DNA of 64,000 nucleotides, taken from assembly GCA_026260175.1 (NCBI GenBank), contig JAKCWW010000105.1:62001-126000 (forward strand), given 5' to 3'. Positions within the stretch are counted from its first letter, which is position 1. Every line of letters starts with the position of its first letter. The notes under the pieces are model-generated. The model was not told where the DNA came from. It did not search any database and saw only the letters and a list, made by a program, of their open reading frames with translations. This document shows positions 35,285-45,935 of this stretch, in pieces. The position numbers and the translations under genes were made by a program. The DNA is from Reticulitermes lucifugus. Its lineage: Eukaryota; Arthropoda; Insecta; Blattodea; Rhinotermitidae.

Positions 35285-35690
35285 CTGAGCTACTCAATAC
35301 ATTTCGCGTATTTGATAGAACCCCAGGGCTTATTGAATTTTTACCAGAACGCGCAACTGTTCCCTACCCGGAGACAGACGAATCCAGTCCACACTTTTAT
35401 ATCCTATTCCTTTAACATGCATTTCATGTTATTCTCCCAACTAAAACTAGGTCCCCCATGTTATCTTTCCTGGTTCCCCACCTAAAATTCTCTGTACATT
35501 TCTTATGTATCTTACGCATGCTGTGTCCGCTAATCTCATCCATTATTGGGTCACCATAATACTATTTAGTGAAGAATACCAAATGTAAAGCTCATGGTAT
35601 AACTTTTTCCGTCATTCTTTCTAGGCCCAAATATTATTCTGAGCACTTTATTCTCAAGACCCTAAAACTACTCTCTTCTTCCCTCAGAAT
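35285..35690 (-). mobile_element. LINE-2 relic
   Basis: Minus-strand blocks from the right: LENKVLRIIFGPRKNDG-like (35610-35665), then after decay REF, a stop, VGNQER, HGGPSFSWENNMKCMLKE, a stop, DIKVWTGFVCLRVG. These match FENKVLRRIFGPKRDE / VGKPEGKRPLGRPRRRWEDNIKMDLKE / VDWIxLAQDR. Plus frames at 35221-35485 are antisense shadows. The copy ends just before the palindromic element at 35714. Confidence 0.65.
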
Positions 35691-35713
35691 GCGGTACCAA
35701 GCTTGAGAACTTT

Positions 35714-35938
35714 GCTGTTCTGGGATGTTATTCAGCGTAGATTGGTAATTAGTTACCGACGTTTCGGGACAACCTATCGGTCCCGTATTCAAGGGTCAAA
35801 GGTGAAGACTGCTTCGTTCTTGAAGATTGGATCGATAGGTTGTCCCCAAACGTCGGTAACTACTAATCTTCGCTGCATAACATCCCAGAAGAGCGAAAAT
35901 CTCATTTACCCCGCGGCGGGAGCCTGAAATCACTCATG
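35714..35938 (+). mobile_element. palindromic element (family P), full copy
   Basis: The left arm (35714-35794) and right arm (35819-35893) are inverted repeats: GTTCTGGGATGTTATTCAGC and ATTGGTAATTAGTTACCGAC on the left against the reverse complement on the right. The minus-oriented hairpin in the left arm is intact: GGGAC-CGATAGGTT-GTCCC, then GAAACGTCGG. The right arm has GTCCCCAAACGTCGG, having lost the G of GAAA. The asymmetric tail CATTTACCCCGCGGCGGGAG, CCTGAAATCA matches the tails at 9663 and 39075. Confidence 0.8.
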
Positions 35939-36584
35939 GACCAAGCTGCATATCCATGTAAAACTATTGGTCAGCATCATAGTTTTATGCGTTTTAATCT
36001 GTACATTGGTAGAGATGAGGTATAGAAATGAAAAGGGAGTCTGAAATGGACAGTGTGAAGCCTGCCTGCAATGTAGTCTGCTCTTAGTGTCTTTGTGATT
36101 GTCATACGAGTATTGTTTTGGAACTCTGATTAAATATGACTCGTTACAATGATGCTTTAATCTAACGAAGCCCGGAAACGGTCTGTTGCATAGTGTAGGC
36201 CTAAGTAGCCTGCCTGTAAGTTCAATTGTGAACATGACCTACAGCGTCCTGAGCACTACACCCAGACAGCTACTGCGTCCATGTAGTATCCATGTATAAT
36301 TAACCATGTCAGCGTGATGGCAATTCGCTTTGATATTGTCAACCGTTGCATTAAAACTGTATATAGGCGGCAGCATGGACTTATCACAGCAATGGGGAAC
36401 CTTTGAAGTGGTGTGTTCTACCGTGCCTTTGTTTGCGAGGAACCCATTACTTTATGTGGCCTCAACTATTTCTCCCTCGCGCTCAAATTCTCTCTTTTTG
36501 AACACGGGTTAGTGAATTTTTCTGTTTGCGTGCTTTCAGTAAATACGTGTATAACATGTAAGCTTAAAATTGACTGCAAATACA
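35939..36584. other. unassigned
   Basis: Overlapping frames of 60-101 codons on both strands; no domain recognised. Confidence 0.4.
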
Positions 36585-36780
36585 AAAATTCAGACGGAAA
36601 ACCAGACGGGAATAAATCACTTGGGGACCTAGGTGTAAATAGGGGGGTATGCACATAATATTGAGGGAGCAGCATTTGGACTGCATTCATCTGTCTCAGC
36701 ATAGGGACTAATTGTAGAATCTTGTAAACGTGGTAATCACATTTTGTTCATCGTAAGAGGAGGGAAATATCCAGACCAGC
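36585..36780 (+). mobile_element. LINE-2 C-terminal relic
   Basis: The end of an 81-codon frame reads DGKPDGNKSLGDLGVNRGV, matching VGKPEGKRPLGRPRRRW with a frameshift in the RPRRR block. Next come the EGAAFGLH-like and LSQHRD-like blocks, then TTGTAAACGTGGTAATCACA (VNTVMN-like) and TCGTAAGAGGAGGGAA. Confidence 0.55.
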
Positions 36781-37309
36781 AAGATTCTATTAGCTTTTGA
36801 AGAAAGTGTCTGGTCTTTGGGGGCGAGGGAATTAGACTTTCCTGAATATCTTCAGAGAGTATTATTTCGTAACCATTTTTGATAATTGTAAAATTGCATT
36901 AAGTTACGTAACTTCCTTTTAAAATTACACTCACTTGTTAAATTTGTCGTTAAGAAGCCTTGCTTGGCTTGAATATCCTACAGAGACGTGGGGGAAAATA
37001 TGAAGCAAGGTTTGGCTTAGTGTTACGGAAGGATAATGCTTAATTGAAACTGACAGTTAAATTCGTCGGACTACTTTTAGATAAAGAAATTCCAGATTTT
37101 ATCAAAGTACGTTAAGCGTGTTCGGCAAGGAAACATTACGCAAGGTTTTTGCAGAGAATCGCTTGCAGCCGAAGACTTAACGACACTATGGTAGCAGAAT
37201 CCAAAGTTTTAGCGCCGTAACCAAAGCCCGTCATTGAATGTAATCTTAAGCCATGAGAGATTTGAGGTCTTCACAGTGGTGTTGGGACGTGATGCTGCAT
37301 CTTTGGGTG
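36781..37309. other. unassigned
   Basis: Nothing recognised and no open frame of 60 codons lies wholly inside. Confidence 0.4.
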
Positions 37310-37485
37310 AAAAGACTTTGATCTTCAGTCTTGAGCCAATTCTGTACACTTTCATTTTTTTGAACCTATATCTCTTAAGATCTCCGATGTTATTCTCTCA
37401 ACCTGTTCTCTATTTCCAAAAGGTTTCTTCACCAGAATTCTATATGCTTTCATATCGTCACCCATCCTGTTCTCCATAGCATTAC
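37310..37485 (-). mobile_element. LINE-2 relic, faint
   Basis: Minus-strand reading gives MKAYRILVKK-like bases (37440-37465), then the frame GKREQ..ENNIGDLKRYRF, matching RNAYRVLVGKPEGKR / EDNIKMDLKEIG. The plus frame 37234-37479 is its antisense. Low confidence because every block is mutated. Confidence 0.4.
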
Positions 37486-37600
37486 TAACCATAGAATTCT
37501 GGGTAACCTGTATGTTTCTCGTCACGTAACATTCGTAGCTGACACACTTTTAGATTAGTCGACTTAAAATTTAGCAAAGTTTAGTTAACTATAAATGTTT

Positions 37601-37641
37601 CTGATGATGGCATGTTGTCATAGTCGTGACCGAAGTTTCGG
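37601..37641 (+). other. hammerhead-like motif, degenerate
   Basis: CTGATGATGG, then 18 bases, then TGACCGAAGTTTCGG. The leading core is intact and the trailing GAAAC is reduced to GAAG. It is the first of three such strings in 220 bp. Confidence 0.35.
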
Positions 37642-37744
37642 ACATTGCACTTTGTTTCGGAGAGTTTTCAGTGCATGAATTAGATTGGAACTAGCCCATT
37701 CGAATGGACCAATCAAGTAGATTCTCCCCTTTCTCCCATTTCAC

Positions 37745-37820
37745 CTGAAGACGGAGACATTTCCAGCCTCCGAAACGTTATGAGGGTTTTTAGCCTGAGA
37801 CGGTGGACAATGTCGAACAC
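37745..37820 (+). other. two hammerhead-like motifs in tandem
   Basis: First: CTGAAGA, C, GGAG-ACATTTCCAGC-CTCC, GAAACGTTA (37745-37780), with a perfect 4-bp stem. Second: CTGAGACGGTGGACAATGTC, then GAACACTT (37795-37820), decayed. Confidence 0.4.
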
Positions 37821-38962
37821 TTCAGTCACAGTTACCAGACTGGTGAGGTTTTGTAATCTGTATTGTTTTTCTTGTTATATTATTCAAAGACATTACAGGC
37901 AACAGTATCATATTGAATGAAAAAAGAGACATTTAATTTGTTACTGCTGAGGTAAGACCCAAATACGATACTTGAGGAATTTTGTCATCAGCGTGGTCAC
38001 AGATCCGAACTTGTGAAGTACGTGGCAGGAAAAAGAAAGACCAACATGAAGGCTGAGGACGTGGAATTGGATGACCGCAAGATCACAGAGATCAACATTG
38101 CTGTTCTTGATACTACTGTATCCACCCTGTCTGTGTTCTTTTCGTTGCTGTGCCGCGTTCACCCCTCCACCCCTTACCATCATCACATACCTGCTCTTCT
38201 CCTTGCTACTGGAGATTTTCCTCCTCCTCATCTGACCGTAGAGGAAATTAGGTCCAGCAGTTTCAGAGAGCTATTGGATTCCTCGTGGTCTGTCGGGGTT
38301 CTTTTTATTCTCTATCACTTCTCCAAGCCGTGCGCCCCCCTCCCAACTGTTATTGCTGCTATACCATGGTCCTCATGGTCCTTATATGTTAGATTCCTCC
38401 CTCTAAAACCGATATTCTCCTCACCCTACTCCACTTCAATTCCTCTGACCGGCGTCTGAAGTTGGTAGATATTGGACTGTTGTCACAAGAAAAGTCCACC
38501 AATTCAACTTGCTCAGGTGATTATGTACGGCGCAGAACATTCTTATTGGTTTGCCTCAAATGTTTGCACAGAATGAGAAGCGGGTGATTGTTCCGTCGGG
38601 CTTCACACTGGCATAGGCAAGGCCGTATTACACAGGCAGTATTTCGTTTGTTTAATAATCCAATCACAATTCTAAAATTATTTCTGACGTTGGATATCTT
38701 GGTTGCCTACGTAGAGTTTTACGATGGTGTTTGCATCAAGAGGGTTCGCAGTATGTCATACACAGCAAAGGCTGGTTTATCATCTAATTCAATATTGATC
38801 TCTTTAAATATATCTATACGATACTTAAATTTTATTTTAATTTACAGAACCAAAACAAAACAGAATTACATGAAATCGGAATGTACACACAAATGCGAAA
38901 CGCAGTCCATAATCATAATATGTAGAATATAATACCCCATATAAGTATCTGAAATCTACATT
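37821..38962. other. unassigned, contains 148-codon frame
   Basis: The plus frame 38013-38459 (148 codons, including MKAEDVELDDRKITEINIAV and HLTVEEIRSSSFRELL) is the longest plus-strand frame outside the microsatellite. I do not recognise it. It has no duplicate in the window, and a 96-codon minus frame overlaps its 5' half. It may be an exon, a transposon remnant or chance. Confidence 0.3.
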
Positions 38963-39120
38963 TTCAAGGGTCAAGAAGTCCAAGATTTCTTGACCCTTGA
39001 AGAAGGGACCGATACATTGTCCCGAAACGTCGGTATAAAATTGCCACTCTACGCTGTGTAATATTCCAGAAGATCGCAGATCTCATGTGCATCGTGGCGG
39101 ATGCCTGAAACCACGCATCT
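38963..39120 (+). mobile_element. palindromic element (family P), one-side-truncated copy
   Basis: Begins inside the central hairpin (TTTCAAGGGTCAAGAAGTCC, AAGA, then TTTCTTGACCCTTGAA) and runs through an intact right arm. That arm has the best-preserved hairpin motif in the window (38996-39033): CTTGAAGAA, GGGAC-CGATACATT-GTCCC, GAAACGTCGG. The arm and the asymmetric tail (CAGATCTCATGTGCATCGTG, GCGGATGCCTGAAACCA) follow. The outer left arm is absent. Confidence 0.75.
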
Positions 39121-39224
39121 TGATACATGTCTATAAATACCGTGACATAAATTGAAAGTGATCTACATTATAGCTCATATATTGAAAGGAATCCATAAAG
39201 ATCATAGCTCATAAACTATTCTCC

Positions 39225-39475
39225 CCCGCTCCGTGGAGTAACAGCCCCTCGTGGGCCAAGGCTTCCTCATTATTGAGGCTTCGATCACACTCGGACACAC
39301 CACACTCGGTAGGACTCCTCTGGACGAGTGATCAGCCCGACACAGAGACCTGTACGTGACAGTACACGACATTCACACAACAGACACCCATGCCCCTGGC
39401 GGGATTCGAACCCACAATCCCAGTGAGCGAACGGCTGCAGATCTACGCCATAGACCGCGCGGCCTCTGGGATCGA
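39225..39475 (-). mobile_element. tRNA-derived SINE, well preserved
   Basis: Minus strand: GGCCGCGCGGTCTATGGCGT, AGATCTGCAGCC, GATTGTGGGTTCGAATCCC (perfect B box GGTTCGAATCC, plus coordinates 39400-39412), GCCAGGGGCATGGGTGTCTG, and a body ending GGAAGCCTTGGCCCACGAGG, GGCTGTTACTCCACGGAGC. The head resembles a tRNA with an expanded region before the B box. It is one of the youngest-looking SINEs here. Confidence 0.65.
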
Positions 39476-40694
39476 CCATACTCTATTAATATCTATAAAT
39501 AACGCCACTAACACATTGATTGTTATCTGTACTGTGTCTTCTATGTTATATGTTGATAGTGGTAGCTATGTAATTAGCGTGACACAGTCAGTGATAAAAA
39601 TCTATAATCATCAGGACAAGTGCATAGATACACATATGGTTTGTTGTCAGTATCATTCATAAACTGGTGAGAATATGTGAGTATCATGATCTAGACATTG
39701 ATAAGGTTCAACAGCTACTTTGCTCGTACGTATGGTAGTGCTCCTTTATTACCACACATTATTCTTTAATAAGGATGCACACACCTAGGCCTTTCTTGTC
39801 GTGTCAACAACCATCCGTTGACAACCCTGCTGTCGTTGAACTGACATTCCGTGACGTCTGAAATTGGCAGTCTCCAATTATGTGTCAAGCAAGGCCAGAG
39901 GGCTTCACTCTATATACGATTCTATATTTTGTCATGTATTTCACATAAAAATCCCCTCTCTGTTATAAATTACAATTCATCCGTGTCGGATGAGATTTCA
40001 GTTAATTGGGTTAGCCAGTGAAGAAAGGAAAAGCATTTTCTATGCATTTCCCATTTGACTTGCGACCTTTCTGGTGCTACCGAATCAATTCTTTCGTCAA
40101 AAGACGTGGGAGGACTGCTGTCTAATCGGGCAAATGACGGTGCAGAAACCAACACTTTTAATTGGATGTTTCAATACTAGACGAAACCAATGTGAGGTAC
40201 TATCATTATTATAGTCACGACACAGACTGTTCCTTGAACGTACAAAAAAATAATGTATAAATTGTTGTATGAGAGAATTCAAAATTCCCGATTATCAATG
40301 CGTTCTTCTTTTTCTCCTTATTTTGTTATATGTTCCACGCTTGTCACGTGTTATGTCGGGCGGACATTGATATGGAATGGTCGCTCTCACACCTGCTTCC
40401 ACTTTATAATAAGCTCAATATATTCTCTAGGTCAAAGCTAATTTCGTATCCATACGTTCGTTAAAAAAAACATGATGATCTTACAGAAGCACCCTAATGT
40501 TTAATAATTTTTCTGTCAATCAAACGACTTATCTGCCTTCTAGAAAGAAATCCGTACCAGATGTTCTTGTGTATGTCAGTCTGCTTGTGAATTCTTAGAC
40601 CTAATCTGGAGGAGGTAAGTAGGAATTTCATTATATCACGTTACGAAGAATGTTATATTTAGACTGGTCACCTGTTTTTAATGTGTTATTAAAG
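39476..40694. other. unassigned
   Basis: Frames up to 90 codons, none with a known domain. CTACCGAATCAATTC.. and its neighbours show no repeat structure. Confidence 0.4.
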
Positions 40695-40900
40695 TTGAAA
40701 AGGCTATGATTGGTTAAGCATGTAGCACCGATGGGGGAGGTAAGAAAGGCTTCAAACTTTGGTGATACAGCCCCTTCCAAAGCCGTAAATGGAAACCAAA
40801 GGGGTCTTGACGTACAAAACCAAAACGAGCCTTAAAGATACGGATTTTAAGGATGTACAGTGTCTTGTTGGTTGGTTAGGAGACGAACTGCTTCTCATAA
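40695..40900 (+). mobile_element. LINE-2 relic, faint
   Basis: KRL, a stop, LVKHVAPMGEVRKA (40700-40750) matches KRLRWAGHVARMGEVRNA. GNQRG (40794) and the block ending AAGGATGTACAG fit the KPEGKR and EDNIKMDL positions weakly. Confidence 0.45.
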
Positions 40901-41109
40901 CACACCAGTTTTAAAGTCAGGAAGCCAAAAGAAAATTCGGATATTTGCGAAATAAGCGTATTGAACACATCTTGGAACGTATGGTCCCCTAGAAATGTAT
41001 GATTACTATTAGAATTTATTCCATTCTGGGTATAAGCACGAACTGTAATAATGAATGAGATAGTAAGGGCATGATTGTTAGAATAATTGAAGTTTGAAAA
41101 TGCTGTGGA

Positions 41110-41580
41110 ATGGGAATGAACGTGGAAAAAACTAAGGCAATGAGAATCTCAAGGTAACCATCCCCAGTACAGATTATGATAGATCAAAACAACTGAAGAA
41201 TGTGGAATATTTCAACTATTTGGGTAGCATGATAACAAACGATGCAAGATGTACACGTGAAATTAAATCCAGGATTGCCATGGCAAAAGCAGCTTTCAAT
41301 AAGAAGACTCTTTTCACGAGCAGATTGGACTTAAATTTAAGGAAGAAACTAGTAAAGTGCTACATATGAAGCATAGCCTTCTAAAACACATTACTGAAGG
41401 AAAGTTAGAAGGACGGATATACGTGATGGGAAGACGAAGAGGAAGACGTAAGCAGCTACTGGATAACCTTAAGGACGTGAGAGAGTACTGAAAATTGAAA
41501 GAGGAAACACTGGAGGCACTCTTTGGAAGAGGCTATGGGCCTGTCGTAAGAGAGACTACGAAATAATTAATGTAGTGTAA
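41110..41580 (+). mobile_element. LINE-1 (RTE-like) relic with internal deletion
   Basis: Blocks in order: GMGMNVEKTKAMRISR and a stop (41106-41156), QIMIDQ, then after a frameshift LKNVEYFNYLGSMITNDARC, TREIKSRIAMAKAAFNKKTL, FTSRLDLNLRKKLVKCYI and a stop (41194-41370). It then jumps to LKHITEGKLEGRIYV, GRRRGRRKQLLDNLKDVREY, a stop, KLKEETLEALFGRGYGPVVR, ETTK and a stop (41383-41568). The region between KCYIWS and LLKHVIEG, about 70 residues in relatives as I recall them, is deleted. Stop is followed at once by TTAATG. Same C-terminus as 6279-6527 but older. Confidence 0.75.
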
Positions 41581-41929
41581 ATACAGTGTCGTACAGCCAA
41601 ATATGGTTACTTTTAAACTGCAATTGAAAGTTTTGGCAGGACTATATAATATGGCGGATATAAATAGCATGGACAATCATTTATTTACTTAGAAGTAGGA
41701 GCGTGATCATAATGCTATGACACGTTTACTCTGGTCGCTCAAATAATAAAATACACTAAAGAGAAACAAAGATGTGTTAGGATCTTGTGATTAGAGGCTG
41801 GAAAATATTGAAATTACGGGACAGTGATAGTTCACGTGTATAAATCAGGGGATAGTTTGCGAGTAGGTGTAAATACTAAAAGGAGAGCGACGAATTGTTG
41901 GCGATACGCGTAGGCGTTCTGGGCGATCA
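41581..41929. other. unassigned
   Basis: Nothing recognised and no open frame of 60 codons. Confidence 0.4.
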
Positions 41930-42148
41930 TCGATTGTAGCCTAAACTTAAGGATCATATCGATCAACACGTCCCGGCAGCCGAACTGTCAGTACTGATAA
42001 CATAACAGCTGAAATGAGAATAATGCGCGGCGAGAAACGTTGGATTGAAACCTTGCAGGAAACCTTTTATTATGGTGGATTCAGGAAACATTTGGCCCGT
42101 TGGAATAAATGCAGTGGGAAGCAGCGAAATTACGTAGAAAAATGATAT
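41930..42148 (+). mobile_element. mariner-like transposase C-terminal relic
   Basis: CCTAAACTTAAGGATCATAT reads PKLKDHI, like the PDLKEHL block of mariner transposases. After a frameshift, CGEKRWIETLQETFYYGG, FRKHLARWNKC, SGKQRNYVEK and stop (about 42028-42144) has the typical mariner ending (LxxRWxKCxxxxGxYVEK-stop). The DDD catalytic region is absent. Inverted terminal repeats were not found. The opposite frame 41963-42160 is a shadow. Alternative: another Tc1/mariner subfamily with a similar tail. Confidence 0.55.
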
Positions 42149-44190
42149 AAATTTGTGCATGTCTATATCTGCCGTGTGATTGTTTTGTCAAAATTTATAA
42201 TAAAAGCGTATTTAATTTCCGGGGAACCTTCGTGTATTTATTTAGGTACAGGACGTTTGTTAAACAGCGAAGCGTAAGCAGCCAAGTTTTTGTGTGAGAC
42301 TTTAAAAAAGTAAGAAGGCAAATGTAATTATTTAGTTATTGTGTTTGCAAAGGAAATGTGCGCTTATATGCTATTAAGTTGGTCCTTCAACATTTGCTGG
42401 CTACTGTTTGTTTGTATAGACACAAGAGACCAGTACGTTCTTGATACATTTCAGGAATATGTGTTTGAAATCCTGCGTCGTGTATGTTTTGCTGGGAAAA
42501 ATACTGAAAGAGATATTTAACGTTATCTGAGTTCGCCGTTGTTTATCTTCAAGTCTGTGTTGTCGTTGTTGGATGTTGTTTGCTCGTTACTAGACCGTAT
42601 AACACTTTTGTTTATAAAATATACGACTGCAGGCCACCTTTGTTTCTGGCGTATTCTCAGATCTATTGTGTGGACGGCTGAGTAGACATTTTGCACAAGT
42701 GCTTTCATCTCACGAAATAAGAAGCGGATGACACCGCCATTTCCACGTATCTGCTCTTTCCATTCACTTCCGAAGTACGTTTGCATTACGTCGTTACGAA
42801 AATCGTAATTTCGAAGATCACTCAAGTACCGTGTATTTAAATACCAGTATTATTAAGTACTGACGTAGGTTTATTGATTGGGCCTTTCTTGATTACATTA
42901 CGACGCCCTATCAGCTGCGTAGGTTGTATAGCATTAAATGACATGTGAATGTGAATTGGAGAGCATGTAGAATGAAGAGGTACACTACATCTAATATTGA
43001 TGGGGTGATCAATTATGGGCAGTGAGATTAATGGGCCATTTAACTCACACAGAGAACTGAGAAAGAGGTCTACATACAATATTAAGTCGGAAGTCCTGAA
43101 GGAAGGAGACATGGGCTTATCTTGAAGCATATTATCACCTAATATAGTATTTTATATATAATCTGAAATATGTAGGTTTTGTCGCATGTTTATTTTATCC
43201 TGTTGTTTACAAGTTATTCCTCTTGCCCGTACCGTCTGGATTTACTACATTTCAGAAATATAAAAATTTACTTTCGTGATAAGCCTGTTAATTTGAACTC
43301 ATCTAAGCTGTATGTTGGGCACGCAACAATTTCGTAGTATCCCAGCTCTAAGCAACATGTAAAGGATGCGAGTATAACGTGTCACATTACGCGTCTCAAT
43401 GAATAACTGTATGTTCAGCTGACGGGGCAGTAGATTAACCACTTTGTTTCTCATATATGTTACACGACACTGTTTAGTGGTGTGAGGCACAATGAAAATA
43501 TGGTTTGCAGTGTAGGTCTTCGAGGCAGGGGATTGTAATTTGAACCATGTGGGCATAGTTAATCTGAACGTTATATACCGTATGCAAATGAACACTAGAT
43601 GTCTTTATTCCCTCCGTTACAGCTGTGAAGCAGCAGCTGACTATGAAATCGACTGCAAAGCAATTCTCCACACTGTTCATACATTACGGTCTGTATTTCA
43701 GGGCCAGTTTGCACGTGTTAATTTAATAAATACTGAGTGTTAGTAGCGTTTTAGAAAATGATTGTTTTTTGTTATGCAGTCGTTGTGACAACTTGTAGGT
43801 TCGAAAATTGAGTCATCGTTCTACTTTTATTATCGACTGGAAGCTCTCCCCTTATGCCACATGTTATGAGTTTGTATTCCATTCCTCATGCTTATACGAG
43901 CTGTCACCATGAAGCGCTGTTCATGTGAATCGTTGTTTAGATATAAAGGTCTTTTTGTTAGAGCAAGCACCTGCTTCTCTAAGGTAATTTGTTATTCTAA
44001 TTTCGACATCTTGCTTACACTTAACCTACAAGTTTAATTACGCTTATGTCTGACATCAGAGCTTATTCTAGATGTAGAAATTTTACTGATAAGACAAATG
44101 TTAGTACAGGTGGAAGAAATTAGGTCCGCCGTATTATGCAGTAACAAATGTCCATAACTTTAACTTCCTTGCATATCACCAGGAAATTGT
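42149..44190. other. unassigned
   Basis: The minus frame 42523-42825 (100 codons, SDLRNYDFRNDVMQTYFGSE, WKEQIRGNG) has protein-like composition but no family I recognise. Other frames (to 98 codons) overlap on opposite strands around 43300-43740. Confidence 0.35.
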
Positions 44191-44214
44191 CCACAGAAAT
44201 CTGATTAATACTGA

Positions 44215-44280
44215 TAGCGACTTTACTAGCTGAATGATCAGTTTTCGATTCCCGGCATGGGCATGGATTTTGCCTTGACC
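44215..44280 (+). mobile_element. tRNA-derived SINE fragment
   Basis: CAGTTTTCGATTCCCGGCAT and GGGCATGGATTTTGCC form the B-box and downstream part of the family whose head lies at 19468-19572. Nothing upstream is recognisable. Confidence 0.4.
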
Positions 44281-45594
44281 ACCGCCTCCACATCGGCTGT
44301 AGGATTCGTGAGGCCCGTTTGGCACATTGGTGTAACAAGCATTTTATATTTGTTTACTTACGTCGGTGAAAGAATTCTGTACGTGTGTGGAGCAATAAAA
44401 TGTATACAACGTTCTTTCCAGCCGGTACGCACACAGCTAAGTAATTTTTGCGTACTGGAAATGTTTCCAAAATATGCGCCTGTTCCGGTACATTGTATGT
44501 TTCGGCCTTCGAAAACTACTTTCAAAAATAAGGGAATTGGAAGTTTATTATTCCGTAAATTTCACAACTCTGCTGTTTTCGTGTGCTTTTTCTAACGTAC
44601 CGACAAACAGGTATTTAGATAAAAAATGCTGCATGCACAGAAACGTTTGTAAATGTGTTCGTTCCAAAAATTAGCCGCCCATTTATTTAGTCTAGTAATA
44701 AAATGGAAGCGGTTTAACAGTTTTAAGATATCTGCTGTAACTTCAGATATGTGGTTTAGAGAAGTAGTTCATATGTTTGGGTACTGGCCAATTACTAAAT
44801 ACTTATCTTGCACCCAGTCAAATGTTTGGGGGTGAAAGGGTCTGAAGTTTTGTCATCAATACTTACTTTATCACCCCAGGCTTGTATATACAAGTATTCT
44901 GATATGCAGATACTGTACTTGAATGATATCTTTTAATTTAAATTAGAGGACATTTAGCTTTTAAATAAAGTCTAATACATGCCATTTATTTCGTATCCTC
45001 CATCTTTATGATCTTCGAATAAACTCTTTTCGGACAGAAGGGAAAAGCGGAAGGTATTTTACATGAGTAAGCCTGCTGAAATGCAGAGCCTTTCACCATT
45101 AAATCAATTAATTATTACATAATTGCTCTGCAGGTGACGCAGGTTCAAGCATTTAGACACACCTGCCCATAAAGATAACTACGGCGTGAGAGTGACATAA
45201 TACACACGTGTAGCCAGATGAACAGAAGTACGTAATCAAATTCGTCTCCTATCTTTAGGCCTCAGTTACAAAAGTTTCAGGATATAATTCGTTGTTAAAA
45301 AGCGAACATTGGTAGTACTTCTGTTACATAACCTGGATAACCTATTATATTTAGGAGTTCTTAGGAAAGTAGAAATTATTTATATGGAAGTCACTTCCCT
45401 CTATCCATCTGCCCGTCTGTTTGCCTACCTTGACTTAGTACCGCCCTATATTTTTTAATTCGATGTTAAGTGTCATTCACTGGAAGCTGATCAGACAATT
45501 CCGATTTTCAGAGATACTCGTATTACGATATAAAAAGCTTAATTTACATATAGTAATAAATTGACCTTACCATATACAATAACCCCTCGCCCAA
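44281..45594. other. unassigned
   Basis: A 112-codon plus frame (44257-44595) overlaps the SINE fragment and has no domain I recognise. The remainder is featureless. Confidence 0.4.
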
Positions 45595-45935
45595 CGCGGC
45601 TTTACCCCAGCATGGTTCTGACTGTACACGGTTGGAAGTAATACAGTGTATGGGAAAAATCGCCAAACGCTGAGTTATTCAAGTGCACGCGGATAAACGC
45701 GGGTGGTTACGCAGTTAACCACAGCAGAATCTGGCTTGTTCCGCTACTCAAGCGCTGTGTGAATGTTAAATGTCCACAAACGTATTATTTTCAGCAATGG
45801 GGTGGGGGTTTACAAGCGTCAGCTTTCACGTAACACTATTTTTCTCATAATTTTGCGCAACTTGGGTACGCCAAACAGGCCGTGATCAGGTCACCTAACC
45901 CCGCGTAGGACGAGGGATCACTACACCCCTATAAC
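45595..45935 (+). repeat. dispersed repeat Y, copy 2, with CpG-rich flank
   Basis: 45795-45935 matches copy 1 at 1014-1142 in order and spacing (GGGGTTTACAAGCGTC, CACGTAAC, TTTTGCGCAAC, ACGCCA, CCTAACCCCGCGTAGGAC, GAGGGATCA). The preceding 200 bases (AACGCGGCTTTACCCC, ACGCGGATAAACGCGGG) have a similar CpG-bearing texture and may belong to the same repeat. Confidence 0.5.

Noticed and set aside
35221-35485. Two plus frames containing QTNPVHTFISYSFNMHF
   Set aside because: Antisense of the minus-strand LINE-2 relic at 35285-35690.
39395-39475. tRNA gene on the minus strand
   Set aside because: Perfect B box, but extra bases before it and a repeat body after it show a SINE.
42523-42825. 100-codon minus frame as an exon
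   Set aside because: Composition is suggestive, but I see no convincing splice sites and no family match.
44490-44530. Minus-strand hairpin motif (GGCCGAAACATACA)
   Set aside because: No CTGANGA half at the right distance.
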